A DNA stretch of 7,570 bases from assembly GCA_030765245.1 (NCBI GenBank), contig JAVCCX010000161.1:1-7570 (forward strand), given 5' to 3'. A model generated the notes under the pieces. It was not told where the DNA came from and made no database searches. It saw only the letters and a list, made by a program, of their open reading frames with translations. Source of the stretch: Candidatus Zophobacter franzmannii (GTDB lineage: Bacteria > Cloacimonadota > Cloacimonadia > Cloacimonadales > JAFGVF01). The position numbers and the translations under genes were made by a program. Below are positions 1 to 6,673 of this stretch, one piece after another (the first letter of the stretch is position 1; each line of letters starts with the position of its first letter).

Positions 1-1646
1 ATGAGTTCAGCTTTAGAATTTTGAAGATCTCTTTGAGCCAACATCTTATCCGTCACATCAACAGAGTAAATTGTCATCCCTACTATACTTTGCCTATCAT
101 CGTAAATCGGGCAGTAAAAGAACTCTAAAATCTCAACTTTATTATCAAAATTGTACTCTTTAAAACCATTATGTATCTCACCCCGAATAACTTTATCCAA
201 GATTACTCTATGCTTGTCTTTATCTTCGGGATCAGGGTAATTATCGAGATAGTATGCTCCAATTTCAAGATCAATATTTCTGTGTCTTTGGATTGCTTTT
301 ACATAGTTGTCATTGAAGGATGTATATTTGTAATTTCGATCAATAGAAGCAATGTAAATCTTATAAGGGCTATTCATAACAGAACTTAGTAGAGTGTTTA
401 TTTTTGAGATAGATTCTTCATACTGCTTTGCCTCTGTTAAATCAATAAATGAGCCAAGAATACCGGCAACTTCTCCAAACTTATCATGGAAAACATTCTT
501 GAAGAAGATGACATTTCGAATGCTACCTTCATGATTTACAAGAGATGTCTCATATACTTGCATTTTTTTCTCGCGTCTAAGCTTTTCATCCATCTCATTG
601 TAAAGCTTAATCTGCGACATTGAGGATGATATCCCCATCTTCTTGCCAATGAAATCCTGTCGCTCCAATCCAAACACTTTTGCGAACTCATCATTACATT
701 CAAGATATATATCGTCATTATTAACAACAAAAAATGGGACAGGAATTGTATTGATAATAGTATTTAGGAAGATGTTCTTCTCTTTCAATGTTTCATGCAA
801 ATCCAAGAGATGAATATTCTTTTTCTCAAGTGCTTCTTTCTTGGTTTTTAGAATCTCTAATTCCTGTTTCTTTAAAAAGAACTCTGACTGGAAGTCCTCA
901 AGCTTTTTCGCTTGCTGTTCCCTATAATCACTAAATTTTATATAAAACTCTAACGCCATTTTATAATCTTCTTTAAGACGGAAGTAGTTGTAGCAATTTC
1001 TAAAGTGGAGCTTTCTAAGGTTCAAATCAGCACATTTAATGATATTCTCATCTGTTTTGTCTATCCAGATTTTTGCTTCAGATATCATCCCGGACATCAA
1101 GAAACTATCCGCTAAATTTACTTTCATTAAACAAATCATAACACGATCGCTGTGGTTAATATCTGAGCTTAGTACTTTCTCATAAATTCTGATTGCCTTG
1201 TCATGCCGGTCAATAGTTCTGTAAATCTCACCAATATTATTATAGACTACTAATTGTGCCTGTCTGTTACCTAAAGAAATGTAGATATCTAAGGTCTTCT
1301 CTAACTCTTTAACTGCTCTATCATAATCACCCTTGCTACAGTAATAAAGAGATATATTATTCAGAACAATACACTGTTCTTGAAGGTTTCCAACTTTTTC
1401 AAAATTAATCAAAGCCTTCTGAAAGTTTCTATATGCTTTATCATATTGTTTAATTGAAAAGAAGATTATTCCACGAAACTTATCCACATAGGCCTTTGCA
1501 GTTAAATCACTCTGAAAATCAGGCAATTGCGTGATTTTCTGAATCAAGTTAAGTGCATCAGCGGGAGCTTTCTGAACAATTTTGCTTAGCTTAACAAGTG
1601 ATTCGTTTATTCTGGGAGACGAGGAAAAATTATCATTTTGTTGCAT
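1..1646 (-). CDS. TPR-PAS-PAS cytoplasmic sensor protein, C-terminus beyond the window (probable histidine kinase or other signalling output)
   Basis: The frame is open from an ATG at 1646 to the left edge, giving 548 visible residues and no stop, so the 3' end is missing. Residues about 52-240 are helical TPR-like repeats; the clearest are near 92-125 (with GDYDRAVKELEKTL) and 132-165 (with RHDKAIRIYEKVL). Residues about 240-292 are rich in Lys, Glu and Leu and look like a coiled coil. PAS 1 follows at about 292-405 (IPVPFFVVNNDD, then CNDEFAKVFGL, ending GSFIDLTEAKQYE). PAS 2 is at about 417-535, ending YSVDVTDKMLAQRDL, the usual PAS exit into a signalling helix. I see no signal peptide or membrane segment, so it should sense something in the cytoplasm. 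This order of domains usually precedes a histidine kinase or GGDEF domain, but neither is visible. It is divergent from the receiver-phosphatase gene, which makes that gene a likely partner (inference). An AGGA lies 9 nt before the ATG. Confidence 0.85.
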   Translation of the reverse strand, partial: MQQNDNFSSSPRINESLVKLSKIVQKAPADALNLIQKITQLPDFQSDLTAKAYVDKFRGIIFFSIKQYDKAYRNFQKALINFEKVGNLQEQCIVLNNISLYYCSKGDYDRAVKELEKTLDIYISLGNRQAQLVVYNNIGEIYRTIDRHDKAIRIYEKVLSSDINHSDRVMICLMKVNLADSFLMSGMISEAKIWIDKTDENIIKCADLNLRKLHFRNCYNYFRLKEDYKMALEFYIKFSDYREQQAKKLEDFQSEFFLKKQELEILKTKKEALEKKNIHLLDLHETLKEKNIFLNTIINTIPVPFFVVNNDDIYLECNDEFAKVFGLERQDFIGKKMGISSSMSQIKLYNEMDEKLRREKKMQVYETSLVNHEGSIRNVIFFKNVFHDKFGEVAGILGSFIDLTEAKQYEESISKINTLLSSVMNSPYKIYIASIDRNYKYTSFNDNYVKAIQRHRNIDLEIGAYYLDNYPDPEDKDKHRVILDKVIRGEIHNGFKEYNFDNKVEILEFFYCPIYDDRQSIVGMTIYSVDVTDKMLAQRDLQNSKAEL

Positions 1647-1655
1647 TTATTAGTA

Positions 1656-1697
1656 TCCTAATCTAGGTATTATCTATGAATTCATTTCTCAGGGCAA
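1656..1697 (-). promoter_or_regulatory. Putative sigma-70-type promoter and ribosome site of the TPR-PAS sensor gene
   Basis: On the minus strand TTGCCC (complement 1692-1697, 4 of 6 to TTGACA) and GATAAT (complement 1669-1674, 5 of 6 to TATAAT) are separated by exactly 17 nt. Transcription would start near 1662, leaving a short leader with AGGA (complement 1656-1659) 9 nt before the ATG at 1646. A perfect TTGACA at complement 1700-1705 lies 25 nt from the GATAAT, too far to be its -35. This is a prediction from spacing and consensus only. Confidence 0.4.
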
Positions 1698-1719
1698 AAT
1701 GTCAACATAAAAATTGGGC

Positions 1720-1747
1720 TTGACAATCCTATCCCAGCTTGTAAATA
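1720..1747 (+). promoter_or_regulatory. Putative sigma-70-type promoter of the five-gene operon
   Basis: A perfect -35 hexamer TTGACA sits at 1720-1725, followed after 16 nt by a weak -10 candidate TAAATA at 1742-1747 (3 of 6, preceded by TTG). Transcription would start near 1754, giving a leader of about 20 nt before the GTG at 1774. The -10 candidate is embedded in a 14-bp inverted repeat, so access could be controlled by a repressor. If this promoter is real, the open frame upstream of 1774 is leader rather than coding sequence. Confidence 0.35.
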
Positions 1748-1751
1748 CAAG
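1738..1751. repeat. 14-bp inverted repeat overlapping the putative -10 region
   Basis: CTTGTA and TACAAG are exact reverse complements separated by AA. The element covers the predicted -10 of the rightward promoter, where an operator would be effective. A palindrome with six-base arms can also arise by chance, and no second copy was noticed in the window. Confidence 0.35.
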
Positions 1752-1764
1752 TAAACTAGAGCAC

Positions 1765-1770
1765 GGGGGA
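1765..1770 (+). promoter_or_regulatory. Ribosome binding site supporting the GTG start at 1774
   Basis: GGGGGA lies 3 nt before GTG 1774. It is the only purine-rich Shine-Dalgarno-like stretch near the beginning of this gene. The alternative TTG at 1714 is preceded by CATAAAAA and has no such site. The spacing is somewhat short, so the site supports the choice of start without proving it. Confidence 0.5.
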
Positions 1771-1773
1771 ATA

Positions 1774-3381
1774 GTGACTGATATACCTAGGATCCTAATT
1801 GTCGATGATGATAGAATCATAGTTAAAACACTTAAGTTTGCACTCTTAAAGCATGACTATATTATTGATAGCTGCCATAGTGGTATGGATGCCATTGAGT
1901 TAGTTAAAAAGAATGAGTATGATTTAGTGTTACTTGATGTTGTAATGCCTGTTATTAATGGCTATGAAACATGTAAAAAAATCCATGAAATTATAGAAGA
2001 ACTACCAATTATTTTAATTACAGCCAATACTGAAGATAAATCATTAAAAGAGGGTTTTGATGTCGGGGCAATTGATTATGTGCGGAAACCTCTAAACTTA
2101 GTAGAGCTTCAGGCAAGAGTTAAGAATATCCTTCGAATCAGAGCTGCCGAAAAAGAGAAAGAAGATATCTACATTAAACTTCGGAAGGAAGTGAAACTTG
2201 CAGCAAGGATTCAAGAAAACATGCTTCCAAAGTGGGTTTATCTTGATGACAAACTAATTTTTTCTTCTCATTATGTACCTTCGGGTGATGTCGGCGGTGA
2301 TCTATTTGATTGGATTAAATTGGATTCAAGAAGGTATGTTGCCTATGTCGCTGATATCTCCGGGCATGGTGTTCAGGCTGCTCTTTTGATGACAGCTATA
2401 AGAAACATCCTCAAAATGTTTGTTGAGAATATGAGGAATGATATACATATCCCAACTCTACTGAATCAATTAAATCAAAGACTATCAAATGAGCTCTTTG
2501 AGACTAACTATATGACAATAATCCTGGGTGTTATTGACACAGAAACTCGACAGTTTGAGTTTTTAAATGCCGGTCATCCTCCAATCTTAGAATATAATAC
2601 TGTTTTGAAGAAGACATATATTTATGACCAGAAAGGTTCTGTTCCTCTGGGATGGGATACTGGCATAAAATATACTGATGAGGATGTTGAAACTCTTCAG
2701 CTAAGGGATGATTCTGTAATTCTACTTTATACCGATGGTCTTAATGAGGCGATTGATGAAGATGGGAATGAGTTCGGTATTGAAGGCTTAAGAAGAATTA
2801 TTGAAAGTGAGATTAACATAGATAGCTGTATAGCATTCCCCTTCCGCTTAAAAGACTATATGAGCAAGATGAAATTTAACATTAAAGAGGATGATTTTAC
2901 TCTTTTCTGCTTCCAACTACAGGATAGTACTAGTATCATTAGCGACGGAGTCATAAAGAAGAAAGTACTCTTCAAAGTTCGTTCGATGTTGAAAGATGTA
3001 GGAAACACAGCCAGTACTTGTGAGAAAAAAGTTTTAGAATGGACTAGGGATAGAAGGCTAGCTTCCGAAGTTGAGTTGATTATTGATGAATTCTTAAACA
3101 ACATTATCATCCACGGATATAACTATAAGCATGATGCTATAATTGTAGTTGAATTCTCTTTCATTAAAGGTAAATTATTAATCAAATTCTGGGATAAGGG
3201 AATTGAGTGGGTGCCTTCCAGTATCACTTATTCTCGTGAGAATCCTTACAGTTTTGATGATGATGTCTACATGGAAGGTGGAAAAGGAATTCATCTGGTT
3301 CTATCTATGGTAAATTACTTCAGTAGAATAAGGTTTGAAAACATAAACGAAACCGTTATGGAAATAGATATAGAGAAGTGA
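1774..3381 (+). CDS. Response regulator with SpoIIE/RsbU-type PP2C phosphatase and RsbW-like serine kinase (HATPase) domains
   Basis: This 535-residue protein has three domains. Residues 5-122 form a receiver with the acidic pocket D11-D13, phosphoacceptor D55 (LLDVVMP), T83 and K105 (RKP). A linker helix (KLAARIQENMLP, 141-152) leads to a PP2C/SpoIIE phosphatase with metal-site motifs DVGGD (D172, D176), DISGHG (D194), NAGHPP (265-270), YTDG (D321) and DDFT (D373, D374). Residues about 395-535 are an RsbW/SpoIIAB-like HATPase with E439, N443 and H447 spaced as in the SpoIIAB N-box, D474/G476, and GGKGIH at 502-507. All key residues appear intact. In known families the phosphatase dephosphorylates a STAS anti-anti-sigma protein and the kinase phosphorylates it; no STAS protein is visible here. 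I chose GTG 1774, which begins just before the receiver's first strand. A TTG at 1714 would add 20 residues unlike a receiver domain. It is the first gene of the operon and has no membrane segment. Confidence 0.92.
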   Translation: MTDIPRILIVDDDRIIVKTLKFALLKHDYIIDSCHSGMDAIELVKKNEYDLVLLDVVMPVINGYETCKKIHEIIEELPIILITANTEDKSLKEGFDVGAIDYVRKPLNLVELQARVKNILRIRAAEKEKEDIYIKLRKEVKLAARIQENMLPKWVYLDDKLIFSSHYVPSGDVGGDLFDWIKLDSRRYVAYVADISGHGVQAALLMTAIRNILKMFVENMRNDIHIPTLLNQLNQRLSNELFETNYMTIILGVIDTETRQFEFLNAGHPPILEYNTVLKKTYIYDQKGSVPLGWDTGIKYTDEDVETLQLRDDSVILLYTDGLNEAIDEDGNEFGIEGLRRIIESEINIDSCIAFPFRLKDYMSKMKFNIKEDDFTLFCFQLQDSTSIISDGVIKKKVLFKVRSMLKDVGNTASTCEKKVLEWTRDRRLASEVELIIDEFLNNIIIHGYNYKHDAIIVVEFSFIKGKLLIKFWDKGIEWVPSSITYSRENPYSFDDDVYMEGGKGIHLVLSMVNYFSRIRFENINETVMEIDIEK

Positions 3382-3388
3382 GACACAA

Positions 3389-4240
3389 ATGAAAATAAGC
3401 ATTATAATGAGATCTAAAGACGAAATGCCGTATGTTAAATACACCCTTATGATGTTTAAAAAACAGACAATTCAAGACTACGAGCTATTAGTTGTAGATT
3501 CTGGTTCCACAGATGGAAGTTGGGAACTCGCACAAGAATATGCTCCTGACATTGCCTATCAAATCAGACCTCAGGATTATATCCCGGGTAAGGTAATGAA
3601 TGCCGCTGCCACGAAATGTAGTGGGGATATCCTGGTATTCAACAATGCTGACTGCATCCCTCAAGATGAACATTGGTTGGCAAATCTTATTAAGCCTTTT
3701 GAAGACCCTGAAGTCATTGCCGTGTTTGGTAATCAAATTACAAGACCGGATGCAACTCCGATTATCCAAAAAGATTACGAAAGAGCTTTCGGAGATGGTA
3801 AAATACACTCAAAATGGCGTCACTTCTTCTCAATGGCAACGAGTGCTGTTCGACGGTCTGTTTGGGAAGAATTCCCGTTCTTTGAAGAGATTCAGTATTC
3901 TGAGGATATTGAATGGTCTTGGCGGATGAAGCAGATGGGAAAGAAGATTGTATATGTACCAGACGCTATTGTTGAGCATTCACACAATTATAATTTGAAA
4001 CAAACCATAAAACGCTTTAAAGGTGAAGGTAAAGCTGAGGCATATATTTATGGTGAAGATAACAGAAATGTAGTTTCAGACATTCTAGTCCCAGCTTTTA
4101 AAGAAAGTGTGAGAGACTTCTTCTACCTTCTAAGAAAAGGAGAACTGCTTTGGATCGCTAAAGCACCTGTCTACAGGATTCTCCAACGCTATGGAATCTG
4201 GAAAGGCAAGGAAGAGTACTTAAGTGCCTATAAAACTTAA
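3389..4240 (+). CDS. Family 2 glycosyltransferase, rhamnosyltransferase-like
   Basis: This 283-residue GT-A enzyme should transfer a sugar from a nucleotide-sugar donor onto a surface glycan or lipid-linked precursor in the cytoplasm. It shows the N-terminal strand and helix (KISIIMRSKDE), DSGSTDGS at 37-44 for nucleotide binding, FNNADCIP at 84-91 (N86-A87-D88 in place of the metal-binding DXD) and SEDIEWSWRM at 171-180 with the likely catalytic E172/D173. KPFEDPEVIAVFGNQITRPD (102-121) matches the pattern I know from rhamnosyltransferase-type GT2 proteins, but donor and acceptor cannot be read from sequence. The C-terminal 50 residues are basic and amphipathic without a clear membrane helix. 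The ATG lies 7 bp after the previous stop with only a weak GTGAG-like site, so coupling to the upstream gene is likely. The next gene overlaps its end. Confidence 0.88.
   Translation: MKISIIMRSKDEMPYVKYTLMMFKKQTIQDYELLVVDSGSTDGSWELAQEYAPDIAYQIRPQDYIPGKVMNAAATKCSGDILVFNNADCIPQDEHWLANLIKPFEDPEVIAVFGNQITRPDATPIIQKDYERAFGDGKIHSKWRHFFSMATSAVRRSVWEEFPFFEEIQYSEDIEWSWRMKQMGKKIVYVPDAIVEHSHNYNLKQTIKRFKGEGKAEAYIYGEDNRNVVSDILVPAFKESVRDFFYLLRKGELLWIAKAPVYRILQRYGIWKGKEEYLSAYKT
4208..4216 (+). promoter_or_regulatory. Ribosome binding site for the GTG start of the GT4 gene
   Basis: AAGGAAGAG lies inside the end of the GT2 gene, 7 nt before GTG 4224. It decides the start: the next in-frame ATG is at residue 42, which would delete the N-terminal strand and the KSGIADY segment of the enzyme. 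Confidence 0.55.
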
Positions 4241-5354
4241 AGTCTTTGTCTCCGGTCTTGCCTATGATAAAGGTAAGTCCGGTATAGCTGATTATACAAA
4301 TAATGTAATCAGAGAGCTCTCAAAAGAAAACCAACTGACAATCCTGATGCCTGAAGATGAGATTGAGAACTTCCCAATTAAGAATGAGAATATAACCTTT
4401 TTACCAGCCCCAAAGTTTACTAAAAAAGCCATTTTATCAATGATTTGGCACTTATTCATTCTCCCATTTAAGATAAAGAAGTCTGACTATGACCTTATCT
4501 TTCTTCCTGCAGGAAATAGAAGATTACTTAGCTTTTATCCCCTTCCAACAGTTGTAACCTTCCATGATTTATCCCAATTCCATATTGAGAATAAATACGA
4601 TAAATTCAGAATGTTTTACATCAAGAAGATAGTGCCATATTATCTTAAAAAAGCTCCGGCTGTTATGGCTATAAGCAAAAGTACAGCTGACGATATGATG
4701 CAATTCTATGGGATGAGTAGAGATAAAATCGTAATCAATTATAACGGCTACAATTCAGACAGATTCTCAGCAGATTTAGATGCTTCAGATGTTCGCATGA
4801 AGTATCACTTGACAAAAGATTATCTGCTTTACATAGCTCGTATTGAGCATCCTGGTAAGAATCATCTTAACTTGGTCAAAGCTTATGAGAAGTTACCACA
4901 GGAATTACGGGATAAGTATGATTTAGTGTTACCCGGAAGTGATTGGAATGGGGCAGAAGAAGTACATAGTTATGTATCAACTTCATCAGTTAACCCCAAC
5001 ATAAAGTTTCTTGGATTTGTCCCTGATGAGGACTTACCGCCACTCTATTGTGGTGCTAAACTCTATGTATTTCCTTCACTATATGAGGGTTTTGGAATCC
5101 CTTTGGTTGAAGCTATGGCTTCCGGTATTCCGGTAATCTGCTCTGATTGTTCATCGCTTCCTGAAGTAGGTGGAGAGGCTGTGAAGTTGTTTAATCCGAA
5201 ATCTGTGGAAAGCATAGCGAGTACAATCGCAGAAGTATTAAGTGATAATGCTTGTTTAACAGATATGAGAGAGAAGGGATTCAAAGAGATAAAGCGTTTT
5301 TCCTGGAAGCAACATGCCAGTAAAATTATTGAAATATACAATGAAATAAAATAA
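4224..5354 (+). CDS. Family 4 glycosyltransferase (GT-B fold, mannosyltransferase-like)
   Basis: This 376-residue retaining glycosyltransferase of normal family length probably adds a sugar such as mannose during polysaccharide assembly; the sugar is a guess. The N-terminal Rossmann domain opens with KVFVSGLAYDKGKSGIADYT (6-25), the glycine-rich acceptor-side loop, and has TFHDLSQFH at 112-120. The C-terminal donor-binding domain has YIARIEHPGKN (203-213, with R206 and K212 placed to bind the nucleotide-sugar phosphates), FLGFVPDEDLPPLY (262-275) and the EX7E motif E288-E296 within PSLYEGFGIPLVEAMASG. No membrane segment is evident, so the enzyme is probably peripheral to the inner membrane. 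The gene starts with GTG and its first 17 bases overlap the GT2 gene in another frame, which points to translational coupling and to the two transferases acting on the same glycan. Confidence 0.9.
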   Translation: MPIKLKVFVSGLAYDKGKSGIADYTNNVIRELSKENQLTILMPEDEIENFPIKNENITFLPAPKFTKKAILSMIWHLFILPFKIKKSDYDLIFLPAGNRRLLSFYPLPTVVTFHDLSQFHIENKYDKFRMFYIKKIVPYYLKKAPAVMAISKSTADDMMQFYGMSRDKIVINYNGYNSDRFSADLDASDVRMKYHLTKDYLLYIARIEHPGKNHLNLVKAYEKLPQELRDKYDLVLPGSDWNGAEEVHSYVSTSSVNPNIKFLGFVPDEDLPPLYCGAKLYVFPSLYEGFGIPLVEAMASGIPVICSDCSSLPEVGGEAVKLFNPKSVESIASTIAEVLSDNACLTDMREKGFKEIKRFSWKQHASKIIEIYNEIK

Positions 5355-5364
5355 CGAGGTTTAT

Positions 5365-6396
5365 ATGAAGAAATATGTAGATTATGCAGTGAAGAAAATA
5401 GAAGAATTATGTAAAACACCAAGTCCTTCCGGTTTTACGGCAAAAATCATAACCAATTTGGAGAAGGACCTTACTAAACTAGGATTCACTCCAGAGCAAA
5501 CTCGTAAGGGTGCTCTTTTTTGCAATCTTGGCGGAGAAGGCTCCCCTATTCTCTTTGCAGCTCACGTAGATACACTAGGCGCGATGGTGCGGAGTATCAA
5601 AGGTAACGGAAGAATGCGCTACACCAGCATTGGTGGATACGCAGCAAACAATATTGAGAATGAGAATATAATCGTTCATACTCGTGACGGCAAGGAGTAT
5701 CAGGGAACAGCCTATCTCATTAATCCTGCAGCTCATGTTTACAGAGATGTAAACTCCCTTACCCGTTCTGAAACTACAATAGAGATTATTCTGGATGAAG
5801 AAGTTAAGTCAGTCGAAGATGTTAAGAAACTTGGCATTAGAGTCGGTGATTTCATCTCTTTTGATCCTCGCACAGTTATTACCAAGACTGGTTTTATTAA
5901 AAGTCGTCACCTTGATGATAAAGCAAGTTCCGGTATTTTAATGGCACTTGCAAAGCAGATCGCTGATAAGAAATGCAAACCTAATCGTAAAATTTACATC
6001 CTATTCACTACTTATGAAGAAGTAGGACACGGTGGTTCATCAGGTATTCCTGCTGATGTTGAGGAGATGATCTCAGTGGATATGGGTGCTGTGGGTGATG
6101 ATTTAACAACTGACGAATTCAAAGTGTCAATCTGTGCAAAAGACTCAGGTGGACCTTACGACTACGATATTACAACAAAGTTAATCAAGCTTGCTGAAGC
6201 AAATAAGCTTGACCATGCTGTTGATATATACCCTTATTATGGCTCGGATGTCGAAGCAACCCTTCGCGCCGGATATGACATTAAACATGGGTTGATAGGA
6301 CCGGGTGTATTTGCCTCTCATGGTTACGAGAGAACTCATCGTAAAGGTGTAGAAAACACTCTGAAACTAATCAACGCTTATATAACCGATAAGTAA
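5365..6396 (+). CDS. M42-family metallo-aminopeptidase / hydrolase
   Basis: This 343-residue protein belongs to the M42 (TET-type) di-metal aminopeptidases, cytoplasmic enzymes that trim N-terminal residues from short peptides and usually form dodecamers. The start KIEELCKTPSPSGF (11-24) is typical. Expected metal ligands and catalytic residues are present: H67 and D69 (AAHVDTLG), D184 (RHLDDKAS), catalytic E218 and ligand E219 (TYEEVGHGG), D239 (SVDMGAVG) and H319 (SHGYERTH). Residues about 80-175 form the family's inserted beta-barrel domain. The C-terminal SHGYERTH differs from the more common HSPxE form and recalls the M42 subgroup linked with N-acetylglutaminylglutamine amide (NAGGN) osmoprotectant loci; none of those partner genes is here, so I do not assign that role. 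The ATG follows GAGG (5356-5359) with 5-nt spacing and lies 10 bp after the GT4 stop, so it is probably co-transcribed. Confidence 0.9.
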   Translation: MKKYVDYAVKKIEELCKTPSPSGFTAKIITNLEKDLTKLGFTPEQTRKGALFCNLGGEGSPILFAAHVDTLGAMVRSIKGNGRMRYTSIGGYAANNIENENIIVHTRDGKEYQGTAYLINPAAHVYRDVNSLTRSETTIEIILDEEVKSVEDVKKLGIRVGDFISFDPRTVITKTGFIKSRHLDDKASSGILMALAKQIADKKCKPNRKIYILFTTYEEVGHGGSSGIPADVEEMISVDMGAVGDDLTTDEFKVSICAKDSGGPYDYDITTKLIKLAEANKLDHAVDIYPYYGSDVEATLRAGYDIKHGLIGPGVFASHGYERTHRKGVENTLKLINAYITDK

Positions 6397-6397
6397 A

Positions 6398-6404
6398 AAG
6401 GAGG
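6398..6404 (+). promoter_or_regulatory. Strong Shine-Dalgarno of the 82-residue gene
   Basis: AAGGAGG matches the anti-Shine-Dalgarno almost perfectly and lies 5 nt before the ATG at 6410. It is the strongest ribosome site in the operon, suggesting the small last gene is translated more efficiently than its upstream neighbours. Confidence 0.8.
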
Positions 6405-6409
6405 ACAAT

Positions 6410-6658
6410 ATGACCTACAAAATTATGGTAATCAAGATTGATCAGAGAAGTAAATTCGCGGTGGAAGCTCAGAAGATTCTTACAGAATACGGATGCTATA
6501 TCCAAGTCCGTCTTGGTCTTCATGAGGCTACAGCTGAGATTTGCTCAACTGATGGTCTGATCATTCTCGAAGTTCGTGGAGAAGACAAAGTACTCAATGA
6601 GATGATGGCTAAACTCAATGGACTCGAGAATGTAACTGCAAAGATTATGGAAATCTAA
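6410..6658 (+). CDS. Small ferredoxin-fold protein resembling TM1266 (putative iron-only hydrogenase system regulator family)
   Basis: The 82 residues read as beta-alpha-beta-beta-alpha-beta: YKIMVIKI, helix 12-26, YIQVRLGLHE, GLIILEVRG, helix 60-70, VTAKIMEI. That is the order of the ACT/NikR-like ferredoxin fold. The central EYGCYIQVRLGLHE and the C-terminal pattern of a hydrophobic helix ending LNGLENVTAK resemble TM1266-type proteins, which are annotated as putative iron-only hydrogenase system regulators; their biochemical role is poorly defined. No hydrogenase gene is in this window, so the name rests on remembered pattern similarity only. There is no signal peptide or DNA-binding helix. 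A strong AAGGAGG and 13 bp to the upstream stop make it the last gene of the operon, directly before the terminator. It could instead be an uncharacterised ACT-like ligand-binding protein. Confidence 0.7.
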   Translation: MTYKIMVIKIDQRSKFAVEAQKILTEYGCYIQVRLGLHEATAEICSTDGLIILEVRGEDKVLNEMMAKLNGLENVTAKIMEI

Positions 6659-6673
6659 GCAGACAGTATTACG

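Noticed and set aside
171..389. 72-codon plus-strand open frame
   Set aside because: It lies wholly antisense to the PAS 2 region of the leftward sensor gene, has no ribosome site and no recognisable domain.
536..730. 64-codon minus-strand open frame
   Set aside because: It is in a different frame inside the PAS 1 region of the sensor gene, whose own frame is continuous and homologous to known domains.
1700..1705. Perfect TTGACA on the minus strand as the -35 of the sensor gene
   Set aside because: At 16-19 nt spacing there is no reasonable -10; the good GATAAT is 25 nt away and pairs better with TTGCCC at 17 nt. It is kept only as part of a possible symmetric element.
2856..3110. 84-codon minus-strand open frame
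   Set aside because: It is antisense to the phosphatase-kinase junction of the regulator; its hydrophobic residues are the complement of the real gene.
3488..3929. Open frames on both strands inside the GT2 gene (minus 3488-3808, plus 3600-3929)
   Set aside because: Both overlap the conserved GT-A core of the real gene, and neither shows a domain or a ribosome site.
5063..5422. 119-codon minus-strand open frame across the GT4-M42 junction
   Set aside because: It is antisense to the conserved EX7E region and the M42 start; its composition is explained by the complement of those genes.
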